Shown here: positions 10,834 to 22,659 of the stretch, one piece after another
Layout of the letters: every line of letters starts with the position of its first letter
Position numbering within the stretch: position 1 is the first letter of the stretch
NCBI GenBank assembly: GCA_035235625.1
Contig: CP141144.1
Location: forward strand, 43,026,014-43,090,013
Direction of reading: 5' to 3'
DNA length: 64,000 nucleotides
From: Saururus chinensis
Taxonomy: Eukaryota; Streptophyta; Magnoliopsida; Piperales; Saururaceae
Position numbers and translations under genes: made by a program
Notes under the pieces: model-generated
The model's input: only the letters and a program-made list of their open reading frames with translations
Told to the model about the DNA's origin: nothing
The model's database searches: none

Positions 10834-12309
10834 TGATAAGTATGAAATATATACCTGTTTTATATGCCTTTTTACTTTATTTGCTAGTATAGATTAGTTT
10901 AATTTAGAGTTAGTTATGGTTTATTTATGTTAAGATAGATATTAATATTTTAGTTTAATTATTAATTAATTTTGGGAGTTGTTAGTAGTTTAAGCATGTA
11001 TTTGAATCAAGTTGAAATTTAAATTATATTCTACATGGCTAAAATGTGAAGTTTTTGTGTTTTATAGGTACGGTGCACTTATCGAGGCTCTTGGACTATG
11101 TTTGAAATAATTCAAAACACTCTTGATACACTTTAAAATGATTTGAATAACTTTTCGGAGTTATAATTAAGTTGAAAACTAACATGGACATGAATGAAAG
11201 AGTTTAATGAACATAGTAGAAAACTGGACATAAATATGGATTGTCCAATGAACAAGCTTTGTTTTCTAAAAAGAAATTGGATACGAAACTAAACTAAACT
11301 ATCAAGATTATAGAAAGAGTATACCCGATCGAATGGGGTGTAAAGGCGTTCAATCGAGTAAACGTGATTTTTGAGAAAAATACAGTTGAGGCGATCGATC
11401 CAGATAATGCGCAATTTGTTAGTTTAAGCCAATTTTGAGTCATTTTCATATTAGACTTCTTCATACAGTTCTTATGCCTTTATAAAGACATATTTGGCTC
11501 AAAATTGAAGAATTTTAATAGATTTTCTAAAGAGAAAAATGAAGAAGAAGATGAAGGATAATTCAAAGCTTTTAATATAGATTCAAGTGCTTTCTTCTAC
11601 TATGCAAGGTTAGATTTTTCTTTTACTTAAGAGTTGAAGAAGCTATAAATAAGTTTCAGCTTATTTTATTTTTAATTTAGATCTTAGTTGTGAATAATGA
11701 CAATTGTATGACAAGGATTTCCTTTTTAATAGAATAACTTCTCATGTTTATTCAATTCTATGTTGATTTATAGTCTTGTAGATCATATATTGATGTGGTT
11801 TTGATATTTATATTGATTCTAATTTATATAATTTAGATTAAATGGTCATGCAATAGTTTTAATGTTCATATAATTAATGAATTTGAAGAGTTATACTAAG
11901 ATTTGACAAGTCATGCCTATAGTTTAGTTTAGTGTAGATGATTCGTGCTATTATCGAAGATAGTTCATGCTATGAATTTAATTAATGATTCTTTCTGAAG
12001 TAATTATAGCTTGTAGCTGAGAATACGTGTTCATATTCATAATAAATTTAGATTAAAGGTTAAGAAATTGTTATGGTTCTATAGTGGATTCGATTTTTTA
12101 AATAATTTTTATCATATTGATTTCTTGCTTTTAAATTAGTTGATTACTTTTATTACTTAATTTAAGTTTAAGTTCTTGTTAGTTTTAATTAATAAATTCC
12201 TCTTTAGATTTAGTAATAATCATCCATCCCTGAGGTTCGATAACCTTTAAATACTTATCTTAGTACAATTACTTTGTACACTTGCAAATGATTTAATTAT
12301 AAACGATCA
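10834..12309 (+). mobile_element. Solo LTR (1476 bp) inserted in the copia RT
   Basis: The segment begins TGATAAGTATG and ends CGATCA, fitting TG...CA LTR ends. It is flanked by ATATT (10829-10833) and ATATC (12310-12314), a five-base target duplication with one change. Removing it and one duplicate rejoins the copia RT text (KG | YT). The 3' part (CCATCCCTGAGGTTCGATAA ... TTGTACACTTGCAAA) resembles the 3' part of long Ty3/gypsy LTRs of the Athila/Tat type. The orientation is inferred from that. No internal coding region is present, so it is a solo LTR. Confidence 0.85.
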
Positions 12310-12887
12310 ATATCCTTTTGCAATAAGTCTTATTTTATATCTTTCTATTTTGCCTTTTAAGACACATTTTGTCTTAAATACCTATTTGCAGCAAATGGGT
12401 TGAACACCTTCAAGTCTACAAGTTGTTAGACTTGGTTTTAGTTCATCAATTTCAATTCATCATCCATATCATCCTTCCATTTTTTAGCATTTACACTAAA
12501 TACTGCCTCTTTGATAGAAGAAAGATCATCTTCAATCCCAATATCATAATCTTGCTCATGCAAATATACTACAAAATCATTTGAAATTGGTGATTTTCTT
12601 TGCCTTTTAGATTTTCTTAGAGATTCATTATTAGTCGGCTGTTTTGTGTCATTTTATAGTTGACCCTGGTGACTAAGGATGTTCTAAAGTAGTAAGTGTG
12701 AATGAAGGTATCAAAAGGGGCTCTTCCAAGATGCCCTCTCTATGAGAACTACTCCTACTAATGACATCATCCTCCAAAAATTTAACATTTTCTATCTTAA
12801 TGATTCGGGTGGAATGAATTGGGCAATAGAACTGGTAACCTTTAAAATTTTCAGGGTATCAAATAAAGAAACAACTTATAGTTCTAT
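12310..12887 (-). pseudogene. Copia integrase-to-RT connection region
   Basis: The minus strand carries YCPIHSTRII, FLEDDVISRSSSH, then SLRKSKRQRKSPISNDFVVY, LHEQDYDIGIEDDLSSIKEA, KKWKDDMDDELKLMN and GKIERYKIRLIAKG. These are the successive blocks between the integrase end and the RT start in copia polyproteins. Frameshifts and stops are present. Confidence 0.85.
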
Positions 12888-13619
12888 TGTCATGCCCTGG
12901 TGCTTTCTCGATCCAAGCCAAACCTGGTTGAGGGCAGATTGAAGCACACGGGGGTGACAAGATTATCGATTTAGATATGTTATAGAAGTTTTAACCCCTC
13001 TAGTGGGTAAATAACATAAACGGAATTGCACATATTTAATCTTTTTGCAAGAGAAATAAAGGAAATAAAAGAAGATAATAACTCTAAAATAAATCCTCAA
13101 CTTAGCCCACATACATAGCATCTTGGGCCAACACGTGGCTCAACATCAAAAAAGTCTGAAACAAATCTACAATCATAAGAAATATATGAGTCTGGAATGC
13201 AATCATCCATACATAGTGCTCTAGTATCATAAGAGAGTAAATCACAAAACATAATACGGTCGAAAGGCATCCACGCCTACTCCCATGCACATCTCAATCG
13301 TCTCTCATATAGGGGATCCTGATTAATTGCATGTCACACCAGGCAGCCCCCAGACAAAACACAAAAAGATGGGTGAGTAAAACTCAATAAGGTTTGAAAT
13401 ACAGTGACGATAATAAGAAAACAGCCACAACACATCAACATGACAATTCGGATCCACATTTCACATAATATCCCCATTTTTTATTAATTCCCTTACCATA
13501 CCCCTACTTACCCATAAATAATTATCTTGCATACAAGTATCTCATGCATACTAATCATAGCATAAATAATCGCATTATGACATAACATCCATCCTATATA
13601 ATGAGTGATTCTCACCCAA

Positions 13620-13975
13620 TCACATCATACATAATCATCACATACAACCTACATAAGAAGTGTCTCTAATACACATTCTGATCATACATAAACATCACAT
13701 AAACCTGCATAAGAAATGTCTCTAGCACACATTCCAGATCATGCATAAACATCACATAAACTTGCATAAGAAGTGTCTCTAACACATAGTTTAGATAATG
13801 CATAAACATTACATAAACCTGCATGAGTGCATAAGAAGTGTCTCTAACACACATTTTAGATCATGTATAAATGTCACATATAGGCTATATGAGAAGTGTC
13901 TCTAACACATATTCTAATCATACTTAAACATCACATACCAACCGGCATATAAAGTGTCTATAACGCACATCACAA
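13620..13975 (-). repeat. Diverged tandem repeat, period about 57-65 bp, six units
   Basis: AGAAGTGTCTCTAACACA-type blocks recur at about 13656, 13711, 13769, 13834, 13891 and 13951, each with a CATAAACATCACATAAAC-type block. This is the counterpart of the 55-bp array at 38221-38440 in the plus-strand copy of the same LTR family. Confidence 0.8.
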
Positions 13976-14156
13976 CCATGCAAGTCAATAAAAATAACTC
14001 TGTTTAATCGGCCAAAGCATAAGTAGTCCTCATGCACTCCAAATAATCCCCAACAGGAAAGTTTGAAGGATTCCCGCACTTTGGGTAAATTCCCTAACAG
14101 GAAAAATTACCCCTTAGTAAGCCAGTGTACTCGGCTACACTAGCCTAGATTCTCAG

Positions 14157-17100
14157 TGTAAGGACTCTTATCTTAAACCGGTTTATATTTAATTATATTT
14201 ATTATTTAATGGCCATTGTGAGGTTTAAGCCTTTTCTAATTTATTTCGGTAATTTTTGAAAATAAAGGTGGTTTCAAAATGTTTTAATCAAAATTAACTT
14301 TATATTTATGATTTTTATGTGGATTTAAGTCAATTGTAAATTTTTGAAATTTTCTAAAAAAAATTAAATATTAGGGTTTGGCGGGACCCCCCTATGGGCC
14401 CCACGGTCGAATTTGGGGTTTTTTGTACAAAATATCTCATACATTAAAACAAGTCATTAGAAAAAAAATTAAAATTTTTTTGGTCTTAATTAGGGTTTAA
14501 ATGACCAAATTACCTACTTTTAGTCAATAATTCTATTTATACCCCAAGTTTTAATTAGGTCTAACCCATTCTTTCCTATATAAGAAAAGGGCTGACCTAT
14601 TTCCTATTTGGAATAGGGTTGAGTTAAAGAATCAAGAGCCTAATCCCCATTAAGCCCAAAGAGGAAAGTAATTAGAGGTAAGATTTTTTTAATCTTTGCT
14701 TAATCATTAGGGTTTTTAATAAACTTCTCCTAATCTCATCCTTCTCCATTTATTTAATTCGTTTTCAAGCCATTAGATCATTGATTTGCATCTCTACTTC
14801 AAACCTTAGCTTTCAAATTTTTGTTTTTATGTCTCTAAAGCTCTTGATTTATGTTTTTTCTAATGATTTTCAAGTTCTAAATCGGATTTAGGTGAGTATT
14901 AACAAAAATCATATTTTTCGGTAGGTTTCAGAGGTGATTAAGGAGCTAATTCGACTCAAAATGAGGAAAAGGTAATGGGTTTTTAGTCTCAATCTTATTA
15001 TGCTTGCAAATCTCAATTTTTATGTGTTTTGCTTGAATTGGTTTCATATTTAGGGCTTTAATGGTAGATTAATAAAAAGTTAATCTTTTGTATTAATTTC
15101 TTAGCTTTTTGATTGAAAATGGGTTAATTTAGCATTTTGGAATTTTTGATTGACTTTTTATGATGTTTGAGGCTTTGAATGAAGGTTTTGAGTTCCATTA
15201 ATGGTGTCTCGGTGTGGATTTCGAAAGTAAGAAGAAGACTTAGATCTTCCCTTTTGGCGATCGATCGGGGTTAAGGGCTGATCAATCGACTACACAGCAT
15301 ATTTGGACATTTTGGGTTTTTATGCTTATTTTGGTATTTTTACTCTCAATTGATGTTTCTAATGTTTATGTGAAGTGTTTTGAGTTAGAATAAGCCACTG
15401 GAAGAGTATGCTATTTATGTTGGGATTTATGAAGTATGCTTAAATATTTTGTGGAATTACATGTTCATGGTTAGACATGTTAGCATTGATTATCTTGAAT
15501 CTATGGTTGACGAATTTTTTATGTTTTAAGCATGTTTTCAGCATGGTTATTGTATGACAATGATATGATATGTCAACTTATAATATGAATGGATTATGGG
15601 TGAATGGTGATATTATGTTATAGCATCATGTGCAGAATAACTATGTTTGTAAGAGTTGAGCATTTGATTTCACATGAATGAAATGATGATTTATTATGGA
15701 TTTCACCCATGATTTTAGCTGGTAACCATGATTAGATTTTTCTCAAGCATGTGTGTATTGCCTTGTGAGCTATTGTCAAAACATGGTCATGTGCTTAGGA
15801 ATATGTGAACACACATGAGGAGAATTTATTATGAAATTGTGGTTGTTTATGATTTGAATATAATACATGTGGGGATTGATAGGAGCACATTCCATGTGTT
15901 GGAATTCACACAGAGATTGCTCACAGATGTATCATGTTGTATGTATTATGAAACTGTTTTCATGAATTGGACTTTATCGATGTTTATCCGTATTTGATCG
16001 ATTTGATGCAATGGTGTGAGATTGCGTACCAGATTAATTGATTGTTCGCTTAATCAGAACTTGACTGGTCTGAAATGACATGATTTCAATTCGAGTTTCC
16101 TGTGTGGAACATGGATACTCCTCGGGTTGAGTTCAGTCAATTTGAGCTATGTGGGGATGAGTTGTGTACTTATCTTGCAGTTGAAATTCTTGAGATAGGC
16201 AAACCTGGACACTAAGCACCCAAGGTGGTACACCTTCGTGCACTGGCTACCACATGTTCTAGGGTTCCCTGTGTAGAAACTCGGGCTCTCCCCCATTGTA
16301 GAAGATGTCCCTAGGCAAATACACCTACTCTAGGTTCTTTGTGTGACAATCGAACATCCTTGGCCAAGATCGTCTTGGGTGACCAGATTTAGGGGCTGAC
16401 TACCCTGACTTTTATAATCCTATGTGGAATTTGGAATATGTCCAGAGTGGGCAATGCCCTAAGTTTCTAGTTGGGAAATTGGACTATGTCTAGCCAGTGT
16501 GGGAATGATTGTGTTTACTCCTTAATGGAGGCATTCACCATTTGTTGATATGCATGTGTAGGAGATTATATTATGCCCAGGTTGTGTAGGGATAATGTGA
16601 CACATGTAGATATGATTTATTATGCATGGTTGTGTATCATGTGTTTGACACGTTTATCGTGCAGGGTGAATGAGTTATGGAATGGATGTGATATGAATGC
16701 ATAATTAGAATGGTATGATTGAGATACTATTATGCAAGTTTATGTGATATGAATGCATGATCTGAATTGTGTGTGAGAAACACTATCATGTAGGTTCTTG
16801 TGGTATTGATGCATATTCAGAAAGTATGTTAGGGACATTTTCCATGTGGATTATGCGTTATATGATGCTTTATTTGATTGGATGTGAATCAATACCTATG
16901 CAGGATGGATATTAGGTTATAACTTGATCATTTATACTCTGACTTCAATATGTGTGTCATATGCATGCTAGCTCTTATGTTTGTGGATAAGTAGGGGTTT
17001 AGCAAGAGAATGATTAAAAAATAGTATACTATGTCATTTATGGATCTGAATTGCTATATTGCTATGATGTGACAATTTTCTGATTATTGTCACCGCATTC

Positions 17101-17609
17101 AAACCATTATTAAGTTTTGTACTCACCCTATTTTTGTGATTTGTTTTGGGACTACATGACGCGACGTGCATACGAGCAGGATACTTTATATGAGGGATGA
17201 CACGGGTACTCGTAAGATTAGCTTTCATCACATTCTGATTGTGTTTTACTTTCTGATTTTCTCATTGCTGACTCTTGATAACATCCTATGGTGGATTATG
17301 TATGTTACTCATGTTTATTTGTTATTGTTAGACATTTCTAAACTTTTCAGATTTTGAGCCATGCAGCTCCAGAGATAATGATGTGGGTTTGTATGTGAGG
17401 ATGATTATGTTAGTTTATTATCATCTTTTTTATCCTTATTTTCTCTTGTTCAAAGGATGTGAGGTGCACTACTCCACTAGTTTAATCTCCCATGTGAGGG
17501 GCTAAGTCTTCCGCAATTCGCCAAACCATATAAATTCCTTGTCACCCCCGCGTGCTAACTGGCCCTTGGACCGGGTTAGGCTTGGGTTGGGCGGTGTCGG
17601 GGTGTGACA
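14157..17609 (+). mobile_element. Solo LTR (3453 bp), same family as its host LTR but inverted
   Basis: It begins TGTAAGGACTCTTATCTTAA and ends GGTGTGACA. It is flanked by CTCAG (14152-14156) and CTCAA (17610-17614), a five-base duplication with one change. The host LTR is continuous across the site when compared with the copy at 35761-39064 (CTGAGAATCTAG block). Inside are a TATA box at about 14579, a CGATCGATCGG motif at 15257-15270, and a 3' end rich in C and G. No coding sequence is present. Confidence 0.9.
14579..14586 (+). promoter_or_regulatory. LTR TATA box
   Basis: TATATAAG lies 422 bases from the LTR start, the same distance as the TATAAAAG of the copy at 35761-39064. It is upstream of a conserved leader with CCTAATCCCCA. 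Confidence 0.6.
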
Positions 17610-19246
17610 CTCAAGGTCCAAATTGCCTCAATAATTTATCTCTATGTAGCATTTCCACTCTTCTCGACCGGGAAGGAAAACCCATCATCAAGGGATGTAA
17701 AACCCCATCCTTTCAGACTCAAAACAGAATCGATAAGCCTCTGATCGATTAACCCGACAGACAATATCACATAATTACTTCCAATTGATCAAAATTTGGC
17801 TAATCTCGATAAAGTCTCATTCATTAAATCTGCTTCATGATGCATGCAACATGATACATTTATGAGCAATCTCTATATGAATTCTATTTCATTAAACGTG
17901 CTCCCATCAGCCCCACATGCATATCATTTAATCATGAATATCAACAATTACCATGAATTACTTTCCACATGTGTGTGCGTGCTCAAGATAGAAACATCCA
18001 TTTTAAGCATATAACCATGGATTATAGACAACCCACTAAGACACTTTACACATGCTCTTTAACATCTAATCATGGCCCCTAACTGAAATCATGAGTAAAA
18101 ATCATCGAAAAACACCAATCAAAACAAGTGCAACCTCATGCTAGACCAATATAAGCATAAGCACACCACACTTGAAGCTAGACATGACACTATTATTCAT
18201 CTATAATTTAATCACATTATATGAAGACATATAAGTCCATTCTCATACTTCACACATGCTTAAAACATAAGGAATTATTAAATCATGAATTTAAGATAAG
18301 CAATCTTAACATGTTTAACCCAAAATATACAATTTCACATAGGACTTAAATATTCTTCATAATTTTCAACATCAATATCATGCTCTCCCAATAGCTCATT
18401 CTAGCATAAATTACTCAGCATGAATAGAAGAAATGACATTTAAAAGTAAAAATTTTAAAAAAGGCAAAATAGCAAAAATCCCCCAATTTGTTGTGTTGGC
18501 ATTCGAATGCCCTGTAGGGTAGTTCGAACGGGCCATTCGATCGGCTCTCTAGCAGTTCAATCGCCATAACTGGAATCTTTGGTTTGTCTTCCCCACTTCG
18601 AAATCAAAACCGAAATTTCACATACACTTCATAAATCATCAAATCTCATTCCTAAACTTCATGATAATCAAATTCATGCTTAGGAAACATCGAATCTAGC
18701 AATTTCTAAACAAAAACCCCAAGAAATCTCATTAAAGATTAAACCTTTCTAAAATTGCCATTAAAGCTCATAACCATGGAACCCACTTCAAACTCTATCA
18801 AAACTCAAATATGAAATCATAGACACATTTATGGAAAAACACTTACCTTCAACAAGCTTCTTGACTTGAAATCGTTCCTCAAATACCTCCGAATCCTACA
18901 TAACATATGGTTTTTGTTAATAGCATCATAAATTTGATTTAAAATACCTAAATCTCTAAAGAACTAGTAGATCGAGGGTTTGGGAAGTTCAAAAATGAAA
19001 TTTCCTTCATTAGGGTTTGAAATAGAAGTTCAAAATCAATATTATTAGTATCTTTTTAAGTAAAAATCGAGATTAAACCTTGGTGAAAGAAGAGATTTGG
19101 AAGATTCAAGATAAACCCTAAAAAATTAGTGCAAGGTTAAGCAAAACCCTACTTTAATCTCTCTTCCCTTTTTGGAAAATGGGGATTAGACTCCTAAGCT
19201 CCTGGTCTCAGCCCTTTCCTAATTTGGAAAGTAGCTAGCCCATTCA

Positions 19247-19253
19247 TTTTATA
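19247..19253 (-). promoter_or_regulatory. LTR TATA box of the outer, minus-strand LTR
   Basis: The minus strand reads TATAAAA about 413 bases from the LTR start, equivalent in position to the other two copies of this family. Confidence 0.55.
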
Positions 19254-19666
19254 GTAAAGGTTGGGGTAAAACTAACATATAGGTGGGGTACAAATAAGAT
19301 TTTATACTAAAAATAAAAAACTTGTTTATTTGCAACCCAAATCGAAGTTTAAAAAACTTGAAATAATTACCTACTATCCTACGATGATGTTAGGGTCATT
19401 TATAGCTGATAATCCCAATTTTACATGTGGGGCCCATGGTAGGTCTCGCCCCCTAACTTTTTGAAAAAATAATAATAAAAATTCTAGAAAAATTCTGAAT
19501 GACTTAAACTAACATGAAAACCATAATTGTGAAGAAATTTTAGTTAAAACCTTTGTTAACCAATTTAATTTTAAAAATATTTAAAACTGATCAGAATTAG
19601 TATTAAACCACATAATAACGATTAAATAGAGTAAAAATAAACTGGTTCTAGTTTAGGGATCTTACA

Positions 19667-20880
19667 TATGGAGTCAAGCTTCTTTTCCTAAGGGTGATAA
19701 GGCCTAGATTCAACTGTACAACCCTAAAAACGCAAGTGCCTCAAACTTGGTTTTTTATCATACCATGATTTAAAAGGGGTTTTTAGCATTGATTTAGAAA
19801 GCATTTGGTTCAAAATATAGGCAGTTTTTTTTTAATGCTTCTCCCTATAAGGATTTTGATATGGAATAATTTGCAATCATATTGCGCACCATATTCATCA
19901 AAGTCCTATTGTGACATTTGACAACTCTATTTTACTTAGGGGTTCATAGCATACTATATTGAGAAATAATTCCACATTCCTATAAGAAAAGAGAAAATGG
20001 TCATGGATGTTTCCCTATTCTATCAAACATTCCATAATACTCTCATCCTCTATCGGATCTAACAACTTTAATTTTTTGATTAAGTTGATTTTAAACTTCA
20101 GCCTTATAAATCTTAAAAGCATCTAATGCTTGAGATTTTTTATGAAGAAGAAATATATAACATATTAGAAGAAGTCATCAATGAAGATGATGAAATACTT
20201 TTTTCCTCCAAATGTAAGTGTACTAAATAGACCACAAATATATGTATAGATTAATTCTAGTAGACGTGAGTGTCTGGTAGTAGTTGTCTTTTAAGTCTTG
20301 GTCATTTCTCCCTTAATACACCTAATGCAAGTGTTGAAATCCGAAAAATCATGATTGCACAAAATCTCATCCATTATCAACCTCTTCATTCTATCCCTCG
20401 ATATATGACCTAAATATCTACACTACAAGGTGGACGAGTTTTCATTTTAGAGTAAACATTTAAGGCCTACCACTTCATCAATTTGCAGGGTCAATGACTT
20501 AGATAAGTCATAAATTTAGTTGGTAAAGACCATGACTAAGGAAACCATTTCCAATCATAGTAGAGCCAAGATATAAAATAAAACCTTTATTTATGAAGCT
20601 AATAGAGTAGCCACAAACGTCAAGTCTAGAATGGGCAATGGAGGGTATAAAAATTGTAGTAGGTGGGTCCAATACATATCAAGTATGTAGTTTTAATCTA
20701 TAGACTCCAATTTCTTTCACTTTGGCCTTAAATCTATTTTCCATCAAAATGACTCTCTCATTCTTATTTTGGCTTCCTCTGACTTAGAAAACTCTGCATA
20801 TTATTGAGACATGAATAGTAACTCCTGTATCAATTCACCTAGTGTTTGAGGGAACATCTAATAAGTTAGATTAAAAAATC
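19667..20880 (-). pseudogene. Copia integrase remnant
   Basis: Reading the minus strand in changing frames shows CGLFSTLTFGGKKYFIIFID, LHEKSQALDAFKIYKAEV, a KVVRSDRGG-like block, then VESRPYHP and KKLDS just before the LTR insertion. These follow the order of the copia integrase core and its C-terminal extension. Many frame changes are present. The catalytic D-D-E cannot be verified as a set. Confidence 0.8.
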
Positions 20881-21673
20881 ACAAAGGATTGAGAAACTTT
20901 TTACATTCCTTTTTGGAATGACCCTTCTTCTTGCAGAAAATAAAGATATGTTTTTCTTATTTTTAGAGTTTGAGGTCAGAGGGGTTTTACTAGTGTTAGA
21001 ATTATAATCCTTTAATTGCTAATTTTGTTGCTTCTTGTTCTTGTTCCAATAGGGAAGACTATTAAAGTTCTTATTAGCAGACACAACATTTGTGCAACGT
21101 TTTTTTATGAAACTTATCCTAATTAAGGCACTTTTGCTCATTAACTATCATGGAGATTCGTTCATTCAGGGTTCACTTTTCATTTTTTGCATTATAGGTT
21201 ATCTTGAATGGGTCAAATTCAAAAGGGAAAGAATTAAGGGCAATATGACAAGAAAATTCTCATCAATATTCACTCTATATTCCTTAATTTTCCCAACAAT
21301 ATATGACATCTCTAAAATGTGCTCATGAATATCCCTAGTACTAGTATATTTCATGTTCACTAGCTTATTCATAAAAAAAACTAGTCTCAGCTTTTTTAGA
21401 ATTGGAGAACTATTCTCCAACCTTTTCCAAAAAGTCCTTAGCTTTGTCACATTTTGGAATAGATCCTCTAAGCAATTAACAAATAAACATCATTATAAGT
21501 TGTATACTGATATGATTAGATTTTTGCCATAACTTATATTCAGCCTTTTGGTCAATGGTGCTTTCATCGTAGGCACAAGTGACTTATTCTCACATAATGC
21601 GATGTCCAAAGAATGAATGCTGAGTTGTAAGTCAACATCCTCTTTTTCACTCTTTAAAATTGGTTCCTGTGAG
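20881..21673 (-). pseudogene. Copia gag remnant
   Basis: The minus strand holds EDVDLQLSIHSLDIALCENK, then FMNKLVNMKYTSTRDIHEHI, LEMSYIVGKIKEYRVNIDEN (21199-21450) and a broken zinc-knuckle region. This corresponds to the UBN2-type gag of plant copia elements (family form MNKLTSMKYDG...REHI.EMSDIA). It is cut at 21673 by the hAT insertion and resumes at 23925. Confidence 0.85.
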
Positions 21674-22455
21674 TAGGGCTGCCAATGGAATAATACGGTT
21701 ACGGTATAACCTATTCTATTACCATAACCATTTTGCAAATCTTTATCCATAACCGTTCCATTATGTAAACGATATAGGTACTTCCATAACCGTACCTTCC
21801 ACTAATAATCGGCCGGTTAATTGGATAACCATTATCCATTATATTTTTTAAAATGTGCTAAAAAAGGCTAAAATAAATATTTTTTATCCACTTAATTAAA
21901 TATTACTAAGGTAAAAAACTAACATCATTACTACTCTTATTTATAGTTGTTGCAAATAAATTGTAAAGATTAAACATGAAACATAAATAAATACATATAT
22001 TAGGCATATATCTATAAACTACTTATTTTTTAATAATTATTTCCAATTATATTAGTCTAGCTTCAAGAGATCCATCTACTGCCTATTTGAGAAGAATCCC
22101 AATGTGAGAATAATAATTGTCTTCTCACAGCCAACTATCTTTAAATGTGCATTAAAAGCAAGAATGAGACCACATGTAGTGATGCACATTATCCATTAGT
22201 ATCTTTTTGAAGCAATATTTTAAAACCTAGCCAGAACCCTGACCTAGATTAGTGGTTGGGCCAATGTTTTAAAAATAGGCCTGGCCTAGCCAGTCGGACC
22301 AAGCTCAATCGGACCCAGTTGATAAATCTAATAGGTTCATCTATTTTAACTGGTTAAATTAACCCGACCGGGTCAACACAACCTGGCTAGTTGAACCGCT
22401 GACCCGCTGCCCAGGTCAGATAGGTTTAATACTCTCATGAAAAAAAATTTATGTT

Positions 22456-22521
22456 GAAGACGGGTTTCCAACTCACATTATGTGAGAGCCCATCAGCAAG
22501 CCTAACCCACTAGGCTGCAAC
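22456..22521 (-). repeat. tRNA-like segment 1 (SINE-type)
   Basis: The minus strand reads GCAGCCTAGTGGGTTAGGC (A-box-like), then CTCTCACATAATGTGAG (stem) and GTTGGAAACCCGTC (B-box-like). It looks like a decayed tRNA-derived promoter. It is not a functional tRNA: no closed acceptor stem was found. Confidence 0.5.
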
Positions 22522-22590
22522 AACTTTGTTTATACACATTTTTATCTTATTTAATATTTATCTGTTTTACATTGCTCCAAATTTTTTTCT

Positions 22591-22659
22591 CCACGGCGTG
22601 ATTCGAACCCATGTCGTCATAAAAATAGCATTTACACTCTACTGACTGAGATACAATGA
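22591..22659 (-). repeat. tRNA-like segment 2 (SINE-type)
   Basis: The minus strand reads ATCTCAGTCAGTAGAGTG (A-box and D-arm-like), an AT-rich anticodon-arm region, then GGGTTCGAATCACGCC (clear B box). The spacing of A to B is tRNA-like. The acceptor stem is not convincing. Confidence 0.55.

Larger units (their letters stand above)
12888..19666 (-). mobile_element. Long solo LTR (about 3.3 kb) of a gypsy family, itself interrupted by 14157-17609
   Basis: On the minus strand it starts TGTAAGATCCCTAAACTAGA and ends GGGCATGACA. The same family occurs on the plus strand at 14157-17609 and 35761-39064, with matching start, promoter region, internal repeats and GC-rich end. Without the inner insertion it is about 3326 bp, like the other two copies (3453 and 3304 bp). 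Copia sequence resumes on both sides (KKLDSIC to the right, RTISCFFI to the left). No clear five-base duplication was found; only TAT is shared at the edges. No coding sequence is present. Confidence 0.85.

Noticed and set aside
22591-22659. Functional tRNA gene
   Set aside because: Only A and B boxes are convincing; no acceptor stem closes.
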